Shown here one piece after another: positions 16,893 through 25,408 of a stretch of 64,000 nucleotides of DNA (positions are counted from its first letter, which is position 1; the number at the start of each line of letters is the position of its first letter). The stretch is from an uncultured Porphyromonadaceae bacterium (GTDB lineage: Bacteria; Bacteroidota; Bacteroidia; Bacteroidales; Muribaculaceae): NCBI GenBank assembly GCA_900546365.1, contig URCF01000007.1:62001-126000 (forward strand), written 5' to 3'. The position numbers were made by a program, and so were the translations under genes. Under the pieces are notes generated by a model, which saw only the letters and a list, made by a program, of their open reading frames with translations, searched no databases and was not told the origin of the DNA.

Positions 16893-18284
16893 ATGACAGG
16901 AATAAACCAAAAAGGACGCTACGGGCGCTATATACACCTTATTCTAATAGCCATTGATTTTCTTATAATCAATGCCGTGTTTTTTGTGATGGCAGATCTG
17001 GAGCCGGCGTTGATTGCCGAAAGAGCACGTACCGTGTGGCTGCTGGCCAATATGTCGTACCTTCCTGTGGCCTACACTCTTCGCGGAACGCACAAATCGC
17101 GCTCCATTCAGATGGAGAATGTGGTGGCCAACTCGGTGAAAGGTGTGGGCGGCCACGCACTGATATTCATCTCGGCACTCTATTTCCTTGGCATTGACGA
17201 AATTCCATGGCAAGTGTTTGTGGAGTTCTATGGTATCCTGCTCATAGTGTTTCCTATATGGTGGTCTGTCTCGCGCCTGCTCATCAAACAATACCGCCGC
17301 AAAGGACGCAACTACTCCCGTGCGGTGATAGTGGGCACCAACGCCACAGCCCACCGACTGATGCAGGAGCTGTCGAGCGACAACGGCTTCGGCTACAAAT
17401 TCATGGGATTTTTCGACAACAACGTACAACCCGACACACCCCATGAAATGTATCGTGGACCGATCAGCATGCTTGACGACTTTGTGCGCGAGCATCAGAT
17501 CAACGAAATTTTCTGCACCCTTCCCGGCGACAACGCGGAAGCATTGTCCCAGACCCTCTCCGTGGCCGATGCCAATGTGGCACAATATTATTATGTGCCT
17601 CCCATCTCGCGCTATATCAACCGCAACTTTGAAATGTATGCCATCGGATCGCTGCCGGTGATGTCGGTGCGCCACAACCCGCTTATGCGGATGCGCAACA
17701 GAGTGCTCAAACGCTCATTTGACCTGCTGTTTGCCACTTTCGCCATGATACTGTTTCCGATTGTGCTCATCCCGGCGGCCATCGCCATAAAGATATCCTC
17801 GCCGGGTCCGGTGTTCTTCAAGCAGAAACGTACCGGCTACAAAGGGAAAGATTTCTACTGCTACAAATTCCGCACCATGAGGGTCAACGCTCAAGCCGAC
17901 TCGCTTCAGGCCACAGAGCACGACCCCCGCAAAACCAAAGTGGGCGACTTCATGCGACGCACCAACATCGATGAGCTGCCGCAGTTCATCAATGTGTTTC
18001 TGGGCAATATGTCGGTGGTGGGTCCCCGCCCCCACATGCTCAAGCACACCGAGGAGTACAGCCGCATCATCGACAAATATATGGTGCGCCACATGGTGAA
18101 GCCGGGCATCACAGGATGGGCGCAGGTGAACGGCCTGCGCGGCCAAACCGAGCAACTGTGGCAAATGGAAGAACGCGTGGAGCACGATGTATGGTACATA
18201 GAGCATTGGAGCTTCCTCCTCGACCTCAAGATTATTGTGCGCACCATCATCAACGCAGTGCATGGAGAAAAAAACGCTTTCTGA
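16893..18284 (+). CDS. Undecaprenyl-phosphate sugar phosphotransferase (WcaJ/WbaP type)
   Basis: A polyprenyl-phosphate hexose-1-phosphate transferase that starts capsule or exopolysaccharide repeat units on undecaprenyl phosphate. The 463-residue product has an N-terminal block of four membrane segments (about 10-115), a CoA-binding-like region (about 140-240), one further membrane helix (about 275-300) and the catalytic domain. The last shows SPGPVFFKQKRTGYKGKDF, YKFRTM, DELPQFINVFLGNMSVVGPR and GITGWAQVNGLRGQT. The sugar transferred cannot be read from sequence. No glycan cluster is adjacent, so it acts with genes elsewhere. Its end overlaps the recQ start by 23 bases. Confidence 0.92.
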   Translation: MTGINQKGRYGRYIHLILIAIDFLIINAVFFVMADLEPALIAERARTVWLLANMSYLPVAYTLRGTHKSRSIQMENVVANSVKGVGGHALIFISALYFLGIDEIPWQVFVEFYGILLIVFPIWWSVSRLLIKQYRRKGRNYSRAVIVGTNATAHRLMQELSSDNGFGYKFMGFFDNNVQPDTPHEMYRGPISMLDDFVREHQINEIFCTLPGDNAEALSQTLSVADANVAQYYYVPPISRYINRNFEMYAIGSLPVMSVRHNPLMRMRNRVLKRSFDLLFATFAMILFPIVLIPAAIAIKISSPGPVFFKQKRTGYKGKDFYCYKFRTMRVNAQADSLQATEHDPRKTKVGDFMRRTNIDELPQFINVFLGNMSVVGPRPHMLKHTEEYSRIIDKYMVRHMVKPGITGWAQVNGLRGQTEQLWQMEERVEHDVWYIEHWSFLLDLKIIVRTIINAVHGEKNAF

Positions 18285-20094
18285 CGACATTATCCACGCC
18301 CGCGCCCATGAGGTGCTGAAGCAGTTCTACGGCTACACCTCCTTCCGTCCACACCAACTCGACATCATCACTTCCACGCTCCACGGACGCGACACTCTCG
18401 TGCTTATGCCCACCGGGGGCGGCAAATCTTTATGCTACCAGATTCCCGCCATCATGAGCGAAGGGTGCGCCATAGTGGTGTCGCCTTTGATCGCTCTGAT
18501 GAACGACCAGGTGAGCGGACTGATAGCCAACGGCATACCCGCTGCTTCAATCAACAGCCTCCAGAGCGAAGCCGACAACAGATCCATAATGGAGCAGGTG
18601 TACGCCGGACGGATCAAACTGCTCTACATCTCCCCGGAACGGCTGCTGGCGGAGCTGCCTAAATGGGCCAACGATATGCCGGTGTCGCTGATAGCAATTG
18701 ACGAAGCACACTGCATATCGCAGTGGGGCCACGATTTCAGGCCCGAATACACCAAGCTCGCCTGCCTGAAACAGCATTTCCCGGACATTCCCGTGATGGC
18801 ACTTACAGCCACCGCCGACAAAATCACCCGCTCCGACATAGCCAAGCAGCTGCAGCTCAGCAGCGGCCACAAGGAGTATGTAGGATCTTTCGACCGCCCC
18901 AACATCCTCCTGCAGGTGATTCCCGACCCGGGCAAGTCGCAGCGTATATCCGCCATTGCCCGACTCATCGCCACCCACCCCACCGACACCGGAATTGTAT
19001 ATTGCATGACCCGCAAGGGCGCCGATTCCATGCACGCCGAACTCTCCAAGAGGGGGTTCAAGAGCGCATGCTACCACGCTGCACTCCCCGCCGAAACAAG
19101 GCGCAAGGCGCAGCGCGACTTCATCAACGGCGACATCCAGGTGATTTGCGCCACGGTGGCCTTCGGCATGGGAATTGACAAGAGCAACATCCGCTGGGTG
19201 GTGCACAACAACATGCCCTCGAGTATCGAGCACTACTATCAGGAAATAGGCCGTGCAGGCCGCGACGGTATGCCCTCACTCGCCTTGATGTTCTATTCGG
19301 TGGGCGACATGATCACTCTGCGGAAATTTGCCATGGAGAGCGGGCAGCCGGAAATCAACATGGCCAAACTCTCCAGAATGAAAGAGTATTGCGAAACCAC
19401 AGTGTGCCGTCGCAGAGTCCTCCTCAGCTATTTTTCCGAACTGCTTGACCACGACTGCCACAGCTGCGACATCTGCTCATCACCGCCGCAACGCTACAAT
19501 GCCCTTATCCCGGTGCAGAAAGCATTGAGTGCCATCATCCGGGTGGATGAGCAGGTGGGAGTGTCAATGCTCGTGGATATCCTCCGGGGATCGCAGCGGG
19601 GCGACCTCGTGGCCCACGGCTACCACAAAATTCGCACCTACGGAGCCGGAGCCGACCTCAGCGTGGCTCAATGGCAACATATCATCATGCAGATGGTGCA
19701 GCTCGGCATCATTGACATAGCCTACAATCAGGGGCGCACACTCAAAGCCACCCCCTACGGTCTGTCGCTACTCAAGGGGAGCACTCCCGTGATGATGACC
19801 AACTACACAGCCACAAGCGGTGCCCAAACCAAAGGGAAGAAACAAGCCGCGCACAGCCACAATGCCGACACCCTGTTCGAGCATCTCAAGAAAGTGCGTC
19901 TGCAACTGGCGCGCACTGCCGGGCTTCCGGCCTATCTGGTCTTTTCCGACCGCACACTCAGCCTCATTGCCGACAGCAAACCACGAAGCTACAACGAGTT
20001 TTCGGCCATCGACGGAGTGTCGCGACGCAAAGCCACGATGTATTCCTCCACATTCATCTCAGCAATCAAAGAGTGGGAGTTGCACCACTCATAA
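18262..20094 (+). CDS. recQ: ATP-dependent DNA helicase RecQ
   Basis: A 3'-5' superfamily 2 helicase for recombination and fork repair. From ATG 18262 the product has 610 residues. Walker A PTGGGKS lies near 50-56 and DEAH at 147-150, with the RecQ loop HCISQWGHDFRPEY. The C-terminal helicase lobe contains TVAFGMGIDKSNIRWVVH and YYQEIGRAGRDG. The zinc-binding Cys set (CETTVCRR, then CHSCDIC) is present, and an HRDC domain ends the protein (about 525-605). I chose ATG 18262 over a frame extension at 18235 because family alignment begins there. The 3' end overlaps the opposite-strand patatin gene by 29 bases. Confidence 0.95.
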   Translation: MEKKTLSDDIIHARAHEVLKQFYGYTSFRPHQLDIITSTLHGRDTLVLMPTGGGKSLCYQIPAIMSEGCAIVVSPLIALMNDQVSGLIANGIPAASINSLQSEADNRSIMEQVYAGRIKLLYISPERLLAELPKWANDMPVSLIAIDEAHCISQWGHDFRPEYTKLACLKQHFPDIPVMALTATADKITRSDIAKQLQLSSGHKEYVGSFDRPNILLQVIPDPGKSQRISAIARLIATHPTDTGIVYCMTRKGADSMHAELSKRGFKSACYHAALPAETRRKAQRDFINGDIQVICATVAFGMGIDKSNIRWVVHNNMPSSIEHYYQEIGRAGRDGMPSLALMFYSVGDMITLRKFAMESGQPEINMAKLSRMKEYCETTVCRRRVLLSYFSELLDHDCHSCDICSSPPQRYNALIPVQKALSAIIRVDEQVGVSMLVDILRGSQRGDLVAHGYHKIRTYGAGADLSVAQWQHIIMQMVQLGIIDIAYNQGRTLKATPYGLSLLKGSTPVMMTNYTATSGAQTKGKKQAAHSHNADTLFEHLKKVRLQLARTAGLPAYLVFSDRTLSLIADSKPRSYNEFSAIDGVSRRKATMYSSTFISAIKEWELHHS

Positions 20095-20929
20095 ACTCCT
20101 GCATACGCGGAAAGGCGGCCTCACATACAGCGCGTCCCATGGCATACACCATCCGCATTTTCCGTCTGTCGGTATCCACTCTCCCGATTGGAAGCGGTTT
20201 TTCCGGAGCTATCACCATGATATTGCCAGCACGCTCCTGCTCATCAAGATAATCAAGCTGGGCATTATACATCTCATGCCTGCGCCCCATTGCCCGGGCA
20301 ATAGCCGGAGCGGACGGCATCAAGGCTTTGAACAGCCACTCTTTGGCCGGAGCTTTGCGGTAGTCGCGGGGCTGCGTGAGTACCACCACATTGCGCCGGA
20401 ATCCACACTGTTGGAAATATTTCAAAGGAATGGAGTCGCTTATCCCGCCATCAAGCAACCGCTGGCCGGAATCCACCTTCACCGGACGGGTCACCACCGG
20501 CATCGAAGCCGAAGCCCGCAGCCATTCAAGCGATTCGCGGGTCACACGGTCCATTTTGTAATACACCGGCTGACCGTTGGCCACATCGGTGCACACCAGA
20601 TGAAACTCCATTGGGTCACTCTCAAATGTTGAAACATCAAACAGATCCAACTCCAAGGGGAGAGTATGGTAGGCAAATTCAGCCCCAATCAAATTTCCAG
20701 TGGTAAGGAGCGACCATACACCCATATAGCGCGGGTCACGGCAATATTTAAGATTATAGCGGAGCACTCTCCCCGGCTGGTGCGACTTATAGTTGCAGCC
20801 AAAACTCGACCCGGCGGACACGCCCACCAGACCATCAAACCGCACTCCTCGTTCCATCATCACATCAATCACGCCGGCAGTGAATAGTCCGCGCATGGCG
20901 CCGCCTTCAAGCACAAGTCCAGTTTTCAT
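20066..20929 (-). CDS. Patatin-like phospholipase family protein
   Basis: A serine lipid acyl hydrolase with the Ser-Asp dyad of the patatin fold. The oxyanion glycine-rich loop LVLEGGAMRG opens the protein, the nucleophile Ser38 sits in GVSAGSS, and the partner Asp159 in LLDGGISDSIP. At 287 residues, with no signal peptide or beta-barrel domain, it resembles cytosolic YjjU-type proteins, not secreted patatins. It lies downstream of the rpsP terminator and converges with recQ, overlapping it by 29 bases. Confidence 0.92.
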   Translation of the reverse strand: MKTGLVLEGGAMRGLFTAGVIDVMMERGVRFDGLVGVSAGSSFGCNYKSHQPGRVLRYNLKYCRDPRYMGVWSLLTTGNLIGAEFAYHTLPLELDLFDVSTFESDPMEFHLVCTDVANGQPVYYKMDRVTRESLEWLRASASMPVVTRPVKVDSGQRLLDGGISDSIPLKYFQQCGFRRNVVVLTQPRDYRKAPAKEWLFKALMPSAPAIARAMGRRHEMYNAQLDYLDEQERAGNIMVIAPEKPLPIGRVDTDRRKMRMVYAMGRAVCEAAFPRMQEFMSGATPTL

Positions 20930-20956
20930 GATAAGACATCAATTATTTAACAATAA

Positions 20957-20989
20957 AGCTGTGTCACACACTAAAGGAGCGACACAGCT
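20957..20989 (-). terminator. Terminator of rpsP
   Basis: Perfect 9-bp stem AGCTGTGTC/GACACAGCT with a 15-base loop. On the minus strand a T-rich segment (TTTATTGTTAAAT) follows. It separates rpsP from the patatin gene. Confidence 0.7.
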
Positions 20990-21020
20990 AAATTGTGAGA
21001 ATTTCGTTATACCCTCAGGC

Positions 21021-21584
21021 TTATTCTGCAGCAGGAGCCTCTGCGGCAGCTTCTTCTGCGGGAGCCTCGTTGGCAGCAGCCTCAGCAGCGGCAGCAGCTT
21101 CAGCTTCAGCCTTGGCAGCAGCGATAGCGGCACGTTTTTTAGCCACTTCCTCAGCCTTGGCCTGGTTCTTGGCCTGCTCGGCTTCAAGGCGCTGCTTGGC
21201 AGCTAATTCTTTCTTATCGGCCATAGTTGCACGCTGAGCATCGATAGCAGCCTGTTTTTTGGCTTTCCAAGCGTCAAAGCGCTTCTGAGCTTCAGCTTCA
21301 TCGAAAGCGCCTTTTTTCACACCGCCCTGAAGATGCTTCATCAGGAGCACACCTTCGTTGGAAAGGATGGTGCGAACAGTGTCGGTGGGTTGAGCACCAA
21401 CATTTACCCAATACAAAGCCCGCTCGAAGTTCAATGTTATTGTAGCAGGATTAGTGTTCGGATTATAGGAACCTATCCTTTCAATAAATTTACCATCTCG
21501 TGGTGCCCTGCTATCGGCGATAACAATAGGATAAAACGCATAGTTCTTGCGACCATGGCGTTGTAATCTGATTTTTGTTGCCAT
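21021..21584 (-). CDS. rpsP: 30S ribosomal protein S16 with long C-terminal extension
   Basis: Residues 1-80 are a standard S16: KIRLQRHGRKNYAFYPIVIA, then GKFIERIGSYNPNTNP and LYWVNVGAQPTDTV. S16 is needed for assembly of the small subunit body. The following 100 residues are an Ala/Glu/Lys-rich helical tail, giving 187 residues against about 80 in E. coli. Long tails are usual in Bacteroidetes. The gene has its own promoter (21626-21633) and terminator. Confidence 0.97.
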   Translation of the reverse strand: MATKIRLQRHGRKNYAFYPIVIADSRAPRDGKFIERIGSYNPNTNPATITLNFERALYWVNVGAQPTDTVRTILSNEGVLLMKHLQGGVKKGAFDEAEAQKRFDAWKAKKQAAIDAQRATMADKKELAAKQRLEAEQAKNQAKAEEVAKKRAAIAAAKAEAEAAAAAEAAANEAPAEEAAAEAPAAE

Positions 21585-21625
21585 TAAATTAGTTAATTAA
21601 GTGGTTTTGTATTGTTTTGCGGCTG

Positions 21626-21633
21626 CAAAGGTA
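21626..21633 (-). promoter_or_regulatory. -7 box (TACCTTTG) of rpsP
   Basis: Minus-strand TACCTTTG, a full match, followed by a leader of about 37 bases. A TTG about 22 bases upstream (21655-21657) fits the -33 element. Confidence 0.7.
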
Positions 21634-21702
21634 GCATCTTTTGTTGACTTTCGCAACATTTTTCACTTTTTTCGCCGCCGGATTGCCAAATTTCAATGAT
21701 AT

Positions 21703-22350
21703 TTACATAGTCATGCCGTTGTGGATGATGTCGGTGAGGATGGGACGGAACCCGGCAACGAAACATTCCACAGCTATCACCATCAGGATCAAGCCCATCA
21801 GGCGCATCATCACATTATTGCCCGTTTGACCGAGATAGCGGTTGAGCTTGGTGGATGTGCGCAATATCAGGTATGTGATCACATATATCACAAAGATGGT
21901 GGCTATCAGCGTCACTTTCAGCTGCCATGTGTTGGCCTGCTCCATCAGCACAATGCCGTTGGCTATCGCACCGGGACCGCAAAGCAGCGGAATAGAGAGC
22001 GGTGTGATGGAAATATCATCGGCATATTCGCGTATCTCCTCGTCCGACAGCTTGATGTTGGTGAACCGTGCCTGAAGCATATCATACCCTATCTTGAGTA
22101 TTATGATGCCGGCGGCAATCCTGAATCCGTTGGCCGAAATACCGAAGAACGAGAACAGGAACTGCCCCGTGACAGTGAACGCTATCAGTATGAAAAAGGA
22201 GATTACGGTGGCCCTCATCACAATGTGGGCACGCTGCTGCTCATCCATTCCGGTGGTCATGGTGAGAAACACCGGCATAGTGCCCAGCGGGTTGGTCAGA
22301 GTGAAAAACGAAGCGAATGCAAGAAACGCAAATGGAAGTATTGTATCCAT
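21703..22350 (-). CDS. MarC family integral membrane protein
   Basis: A 215-residue protein with six predicted membrane helices and the MarC signature: TNPLGTMPVFL near the start and the related TPLSIPLLCGPGAIA in the second half, reflecting the internal repeat of the family. The family's function is unsettled. The original link to multiple antibiotic resistance was not supported. It starts five bases after the end of murU, so it is the last gene of the amino-sugar salvage operon. Confidence 0.92.
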   Translation of the reverse strand: MDTILPFAFLAFASFFTLTNPLGTMPVFLTMTTGMDEQQRAHIVMRATVISFFILIAFTVTGQFLFSFFGISANGFRIAAGIIILKIGYDMLQARFTNIKLSDEEIREYADDISITPLSIPLLCGPGAIANGIVLMEQANTWQLKVTLIATIFVIYVITYLILRTSTKLNRYLGQTGNNVMMRLMGLILMVIAVECFVAGFRPILTDIIHNGMTM

Positions 22351-22355
22351 ATCTA

Positions 22356-23093
22356 TTATATCTGTTTGTTTCGCAATTGTTCAAGAGCCTCGGGACGCCC
22401 TATGTCCACCCATTCGGGGAGCACGGACGGAGTGTATGTGAGGATGCACAGGGAGCTGCACATCGCAATGTAGAACGGCATAATGGAGAACACACGACCA
22501 TGTTCGGCGGCATATTCCTCAAGTCGAGGGAATATGCGCGGCGACACTACCTGCACCCCTGAAAACGACACTTTCCGCAACGCGCCACGGTCAACGCCGT
22601 CGGGACGGACCTCGCCGGTGGCATCGTTGCACCACCCGCACATACGCCCTTCATCGTCAACAAGCAGGCCACGGCCGGAATTGCGCTCCCAAGCCAGAAG
22701 TGTGGCATCAGCACCGCTCTCTATATGAGCGGCATACAAAGCCTTGAGGTCAACATCAGTGTAGATGTCGGCATTATGCACAAGTATATCCTCGCCACCC
22801 TCGAGCCATCCGCGGGCAGCGAGAAGTCCGCCGCCGGTGTCAAGCAGTATATTGTCCTCGCGGCTCAGAGGTATCTTTATTCCAAAATCATGATTTGCAG
22901 CCAGATATTCAGCAATCATATCGGGGAGATGATGCACATTGACCACAGCCTCATCCACACCGGCTTCAATAGCCCGGCGAAGCACCCGCCCGAGCATAGG
23001 TTCACCACCCACCTCCACCAACGCTTTGGGGAGATGGTCGGTCAACGGACGGAGCCGTGTGCCGAGACCGGCTGCAAATATCATGGCCTTCAT
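22356..23093 (-). CDS. murU: MurU-type nucleotidyltransferase (MurNAc/GlcNAc-1-phosphate activation)
   Basis: A 245-residue NTP transferase with AAGLGTRLRPLTDHLPKAL at 7-25, LDTGGGLLAA, and VHNADIYTDVDL with the metal-binding Asp. In Pseudomonas and Tannerella, MurU makes UDP-MurNAc from MurNAc-1-phosphate, which AmgK provides, bypassing de novo synthesis. The start overlaps the stop of the AmgK-like gene by four bases (ATGA), which links the two functionally. Assignment to MurU rests on this pairing and on length; other sugar 1-phosphates remain possible. Confidence 0.8.
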   Translation of the reverse strand: MKAMIFAAGLGTRLRPLTDHLPKALVEVGGEPMLGRVLRRAIEAGVDEAVVNVHHLPDMIAEYLAANHDFGIKIPLSREDNILLDTGGGLLAARGWLEGGEDILVHNADIYTDVDLKALYAAHIESGADATLLAWERNSGRGLLVDDEGRMCGWCNDATGEVRPDGVDRGALRKVSFSGVQVVSPRIFPRLEEYAAEHGRVFSIMPFYIAMCSSLCILTYTPSVLPEWVDIGRPEALEQLRNKQI

Positions 23094-24538
23094 CGCTTTG
23101 GAAATATTTGGTCAATACCTTGTTCACGGTGCGACAGATGCACCTCCACACCATACTTATCGCTCAGATGCTGCGCAAGATGCTGCGCTGAATACACCGA
23201 TCTGTGCCGTCCTCCGGTGCATCCGAAATGTGCACACAGATGTGTGAATCCCCGCTGGAGGTAACGCTCCACCGAGTGGTCCACAAGCGCATATACGCTC
23301 TCTAAAAATTCACCCATCTCCGGGGTTGACTCCAAAAACTCAACCACAGGCTTGTCAAGCCCTGTGAGCGGCTTATAGCGGTCATAGCGGCCGGGGTTGT
23401 GAACGGCGCGGCAGTCAAACACAAATCCACCGCCATTGCCGGAATTATCCACCGGCACACCTTTTTTATATGAGAAGCTGCTCACCTCCACCACCAGTTC
23501 GCTGCGGTCGGGCTGGGGCTGCAGCTGAGGCATCTCACACATATCACGCAGCAACGCCGACAGATACGGCAACTGCCGCCAATCGTTGGCTTCAATCACC
23601 TCTTTGAGAAGCGCCACACTTTTGGGCAGCGGCGTGATGAACTTGCTTTTGCGCTCTATCAATCCCCTCAACCCGTATGCGCCAAGCACTTGAAGCAACC
23701 GCACCAGCACACACAGCGGGTAGCAGGTATCAAACTCTCTGCTGTCAAAAAGCTCATACTGCATGGCATGACGCTTGTAGCTCTCAGCGATATAGCCGCG
23801 CATGGCATCCGAAAATCCGGCACGCGACTGCCAGGCAAACGAGGCCACATCGTAGGCGGCGGGTCCGCGACGCGCTCCCTGAAAATCAATGATCCAAGGC
23901 TTACCGTCATGTACCATTATGTTGCGCGACTGAAAATCCCGCAGCATCAGCACATCACCGCCATCGCTGCTCAGCATGGCACACAAGGAGTCGAAATCAT
24001 TCTGCAGCAACTCCTCATCCACCACCACCCCGAGCGGTTTTAGAAAGCAATATTTAAAATAGTTCAGATCCCACATCACTGAACGGGCGTCCATAACCGC
24101 CCTGGGATAGCAGTAGCTGAAATCCACCTTGCCCACTGTGCACCAATGAGCCTTGGCGAGCTCCGCCATTGTGGCGTCCACGAGGGTATTCACTTCGGGC
24201 GAACCGGCACCATGCTCAGCGATAAGGTCGTAGAGCGATTTGTTGCCAAGGTCGGTCTGAAGATATTCCAATCCGTCCGCAGCCACACCAGTCACACGCG
24301 GCACATTCACGCCCACACCCGACAGCAGTTGCGACAGATACACAAAAGCCTCGTTCTCACGCTTCTCGCATCCGTAGCATCCCACCAGCGAACCGCCATC
24401 GGAGCCACGCAAACGCCAATATCTGCGGGTAGAGCCATCTTGCGCCAGCGGCTCAATTGCGTCAACAGCATGGCCTGTGGAGGTGTGGTACAGCTCCACA
24501 AGCACCGGCAACGGAGATTGTTCTGCGGCTTCGCTCAT
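23090..24538 (-). CDS. AmgK-like sugar kinase fused to a RapZ C-terminal domain
   Basis: The 482-residue protein joins two domains. Residues about 1-330 are an aminoglycoside-phosphotransferase-type kinase. The catalytic loop reads MLRDFQSRNIMV and the metal-binding segment WIIDFQGARRGPAAYD, as in AmgK, the anomeric MurNAc/GlcNAc kinase. Residues about 345-482 match the C-terminal domain of RNase adapter RapZ, with FGCTGGRHRSVYSAQHL, but the RapZ P-loop domain is absent. In E. coli this RapZ half binds glucosamine-6-phosphate. Translation is placed at ATG 24538, since a strong -7 box lies at 24547-24554 and rules out the longer frame from 24586. The fusion recurs in Bacteroidetes as far as I recall. 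Confidence 0.85.
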   Translation of the reverse strand: MSEAAEQSPLPVLVELYHTSTGHAVDAIEPLAQDGSTRRYWRLRGSDGGSLVGCYGCEKRENEAFVYLSQLLSGVGVNVPRVTGVAADGLEYLQTDLGNKSLYDLIAEHGAGSPEVNTLVDATMAELAKAHWCTVGKVDFSYCYPRAVMDARSVMWDLNYFKYCFLKPLGVVVDEELLQNDFDSLCAMLSSDGGDVLMLRDFQSRNIMVHDGKPWIIDFQGARRGPAAYDVASFAWQSRAGFSDAMRGYIAESYKRHAMQYELFDSREFDTCYPLCVLVRLLQVLGAYGLRGLIERKSKFITPLPKSVALLKEVIEANDWRQLPYLSALLRDMCEMPQLQPQPDRSELVVEVSSFSYKKGVPVDNSGNGGGFVFDCRAVHNPGRYDRYKPLTGLDKPVVEFLESTPEMGEFLESVYALVDHSVERYLQRGFTHLCAHFGCTGGRHRSVYSAQHLAQHLSDKYGVEVHLSHREQGIDQIFPKR

Positions 24539-24546
24539 AATGGGTG

Positions 24547-24554
24547 CAAATGTA
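24547..24554 (-). promoter_or_regulatory. -7 box (TACATTTG) of the AmgK-RapZ operon
   Basis: Minus-strand TACATTTG with TTG 20 bases upstream, near-consensus. It ends eight bases before the ATG at 24538, so the leader is only about five bases. Confidence 0.7.
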
Positions 24555-24596
24555 CCCAAATTTCCACATTCTAACAATATATCCACAAAAAATACC

Positions 24597-24604
24597 TAAA
24601 TTTG
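24597..24604 (+). promoter_or_regulatory. -7 box (TAAATTTG) of aroE
   Basis: Plus-strand TAAATTTG, full match, 27 bases before the aroE ATG and about 42 bases from the divergent AmgK-RapZ box. It overlaps an in-frame TTG at 24602, which rules that codon out as a start. Confidence 0.65.
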
Positions 24605-24631
24605 CCCACAAAATTCAAATACTGGCTTTTT

Positions 24632-25387
24632 ATGCAATCCTACCCCTCTCGAATCTACGGCCTGATTGGCTTCCCCCTGGGTCACTCTTTTTCGCAGGAC
24701 TACTTCAACCAAAAGTTTAAAGCTGAAGGTACTGACGCAAGGTATCTCAACTTTGAGATTCCCGATATCGGTGATTTCATGGAGATTGTGAGCGAATACC
24801 CCAATCTTGCCGGGCTGAATGTCACCATCCCCTACAAAGAGCAGGTGATTGCATACATGAACGAGATGGACCCAGATGCCGCCAAAATCGGCGCCGTCAA
24901 TGTGATAAAAATCATCCCCACACCCAAAGGACCGAAGTTCAAAGGGTTCAACAGCGACATCATAGGATTTTGCGACAGTATTGCCCCGCTTCTCAACCCC
25001 TCACGCACCAAAGCGCTTGTGCTCGGCACCGGCGGCGCTGCCAAAGCGGTGTTCCACGGCCTCCGGAATCTCGGGGTGGAAGCCACCTACGTGAGCCGCA
25101 CGGCTGCTCCCGGACGGCTCACCTACTCCGAACTCACGCCGGAGATTGTGAGTGACCATAAAATCATTGTCAACGCCACACCGCTGGGGATGTATCCCCA
25201 TATCGATGAGTGCCCCGACATCCCCTATCAGGCCCTCACTCCTGAGCATCTCTGCTACGACCTGCTCTACAACCCCGACACCACACTGTTCATGCGCAAG
25301 TCGGCTGAATCAGGTGCCGAAACCAAGAACGGACTTGAAATGCTTCTGCTGCAAGCTTTCGCCGCCTGGAACATCTGGAATTCATAA
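24632..25387 (+). CDS. aroE: Shikimate dehydrogenase
   Basis: Reduces 3-dehydroshikimate to shikimate with NADPH in aromatic amino acid synthesis. From ATG 24632 there are 251 residues. The substrate-binding N-domain has GFPLGHSFSQDYFN, and the catalytic Lys69 and Asp109 lie in NVTIPYKEQV and KGFNSDIIGF. The NADPH loop GTGGAAKAV starts at 132. NATPLGMYP and the C-terminal NGLEMLLLQA also match. It is probably followed in the same operon by the YeiH-type exporter 21 bases on. Confidence 0.96.
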   Translation: MQSYPSRIYGLIGFPLGHSFSQDYFNQKFKAEGTDARYLNFEIPDIGDFMEIVSEYPNLAGLNVTIPYKEQVIAYMNEMDPDAAKIGAVNVIKIIPTPKGPKFKGFNSDIIGFCDSIAPLLNPSRTKALVLGTGGAAKAVFHGLRNLGVEATYVSRTAAPGRLTYSELTPEIVSDHKIIVNATPLGMYPHIDECPDIPYQALTPEHLCYDLLYNPDTTLFMRKSAESGAETKNGLEMLLLQAFAAWNIWNS

Positions 25388-25408
25388 CTTCACATCTATC
25401 TTAATATT

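Noticed and set aside
24538..24586. Longer N-terminus for the AmgK-RapZ protein starting at 24586
   Set aside because: The strong -7 box at 24547-24554 lies within that extension, so it would not be transcribed.
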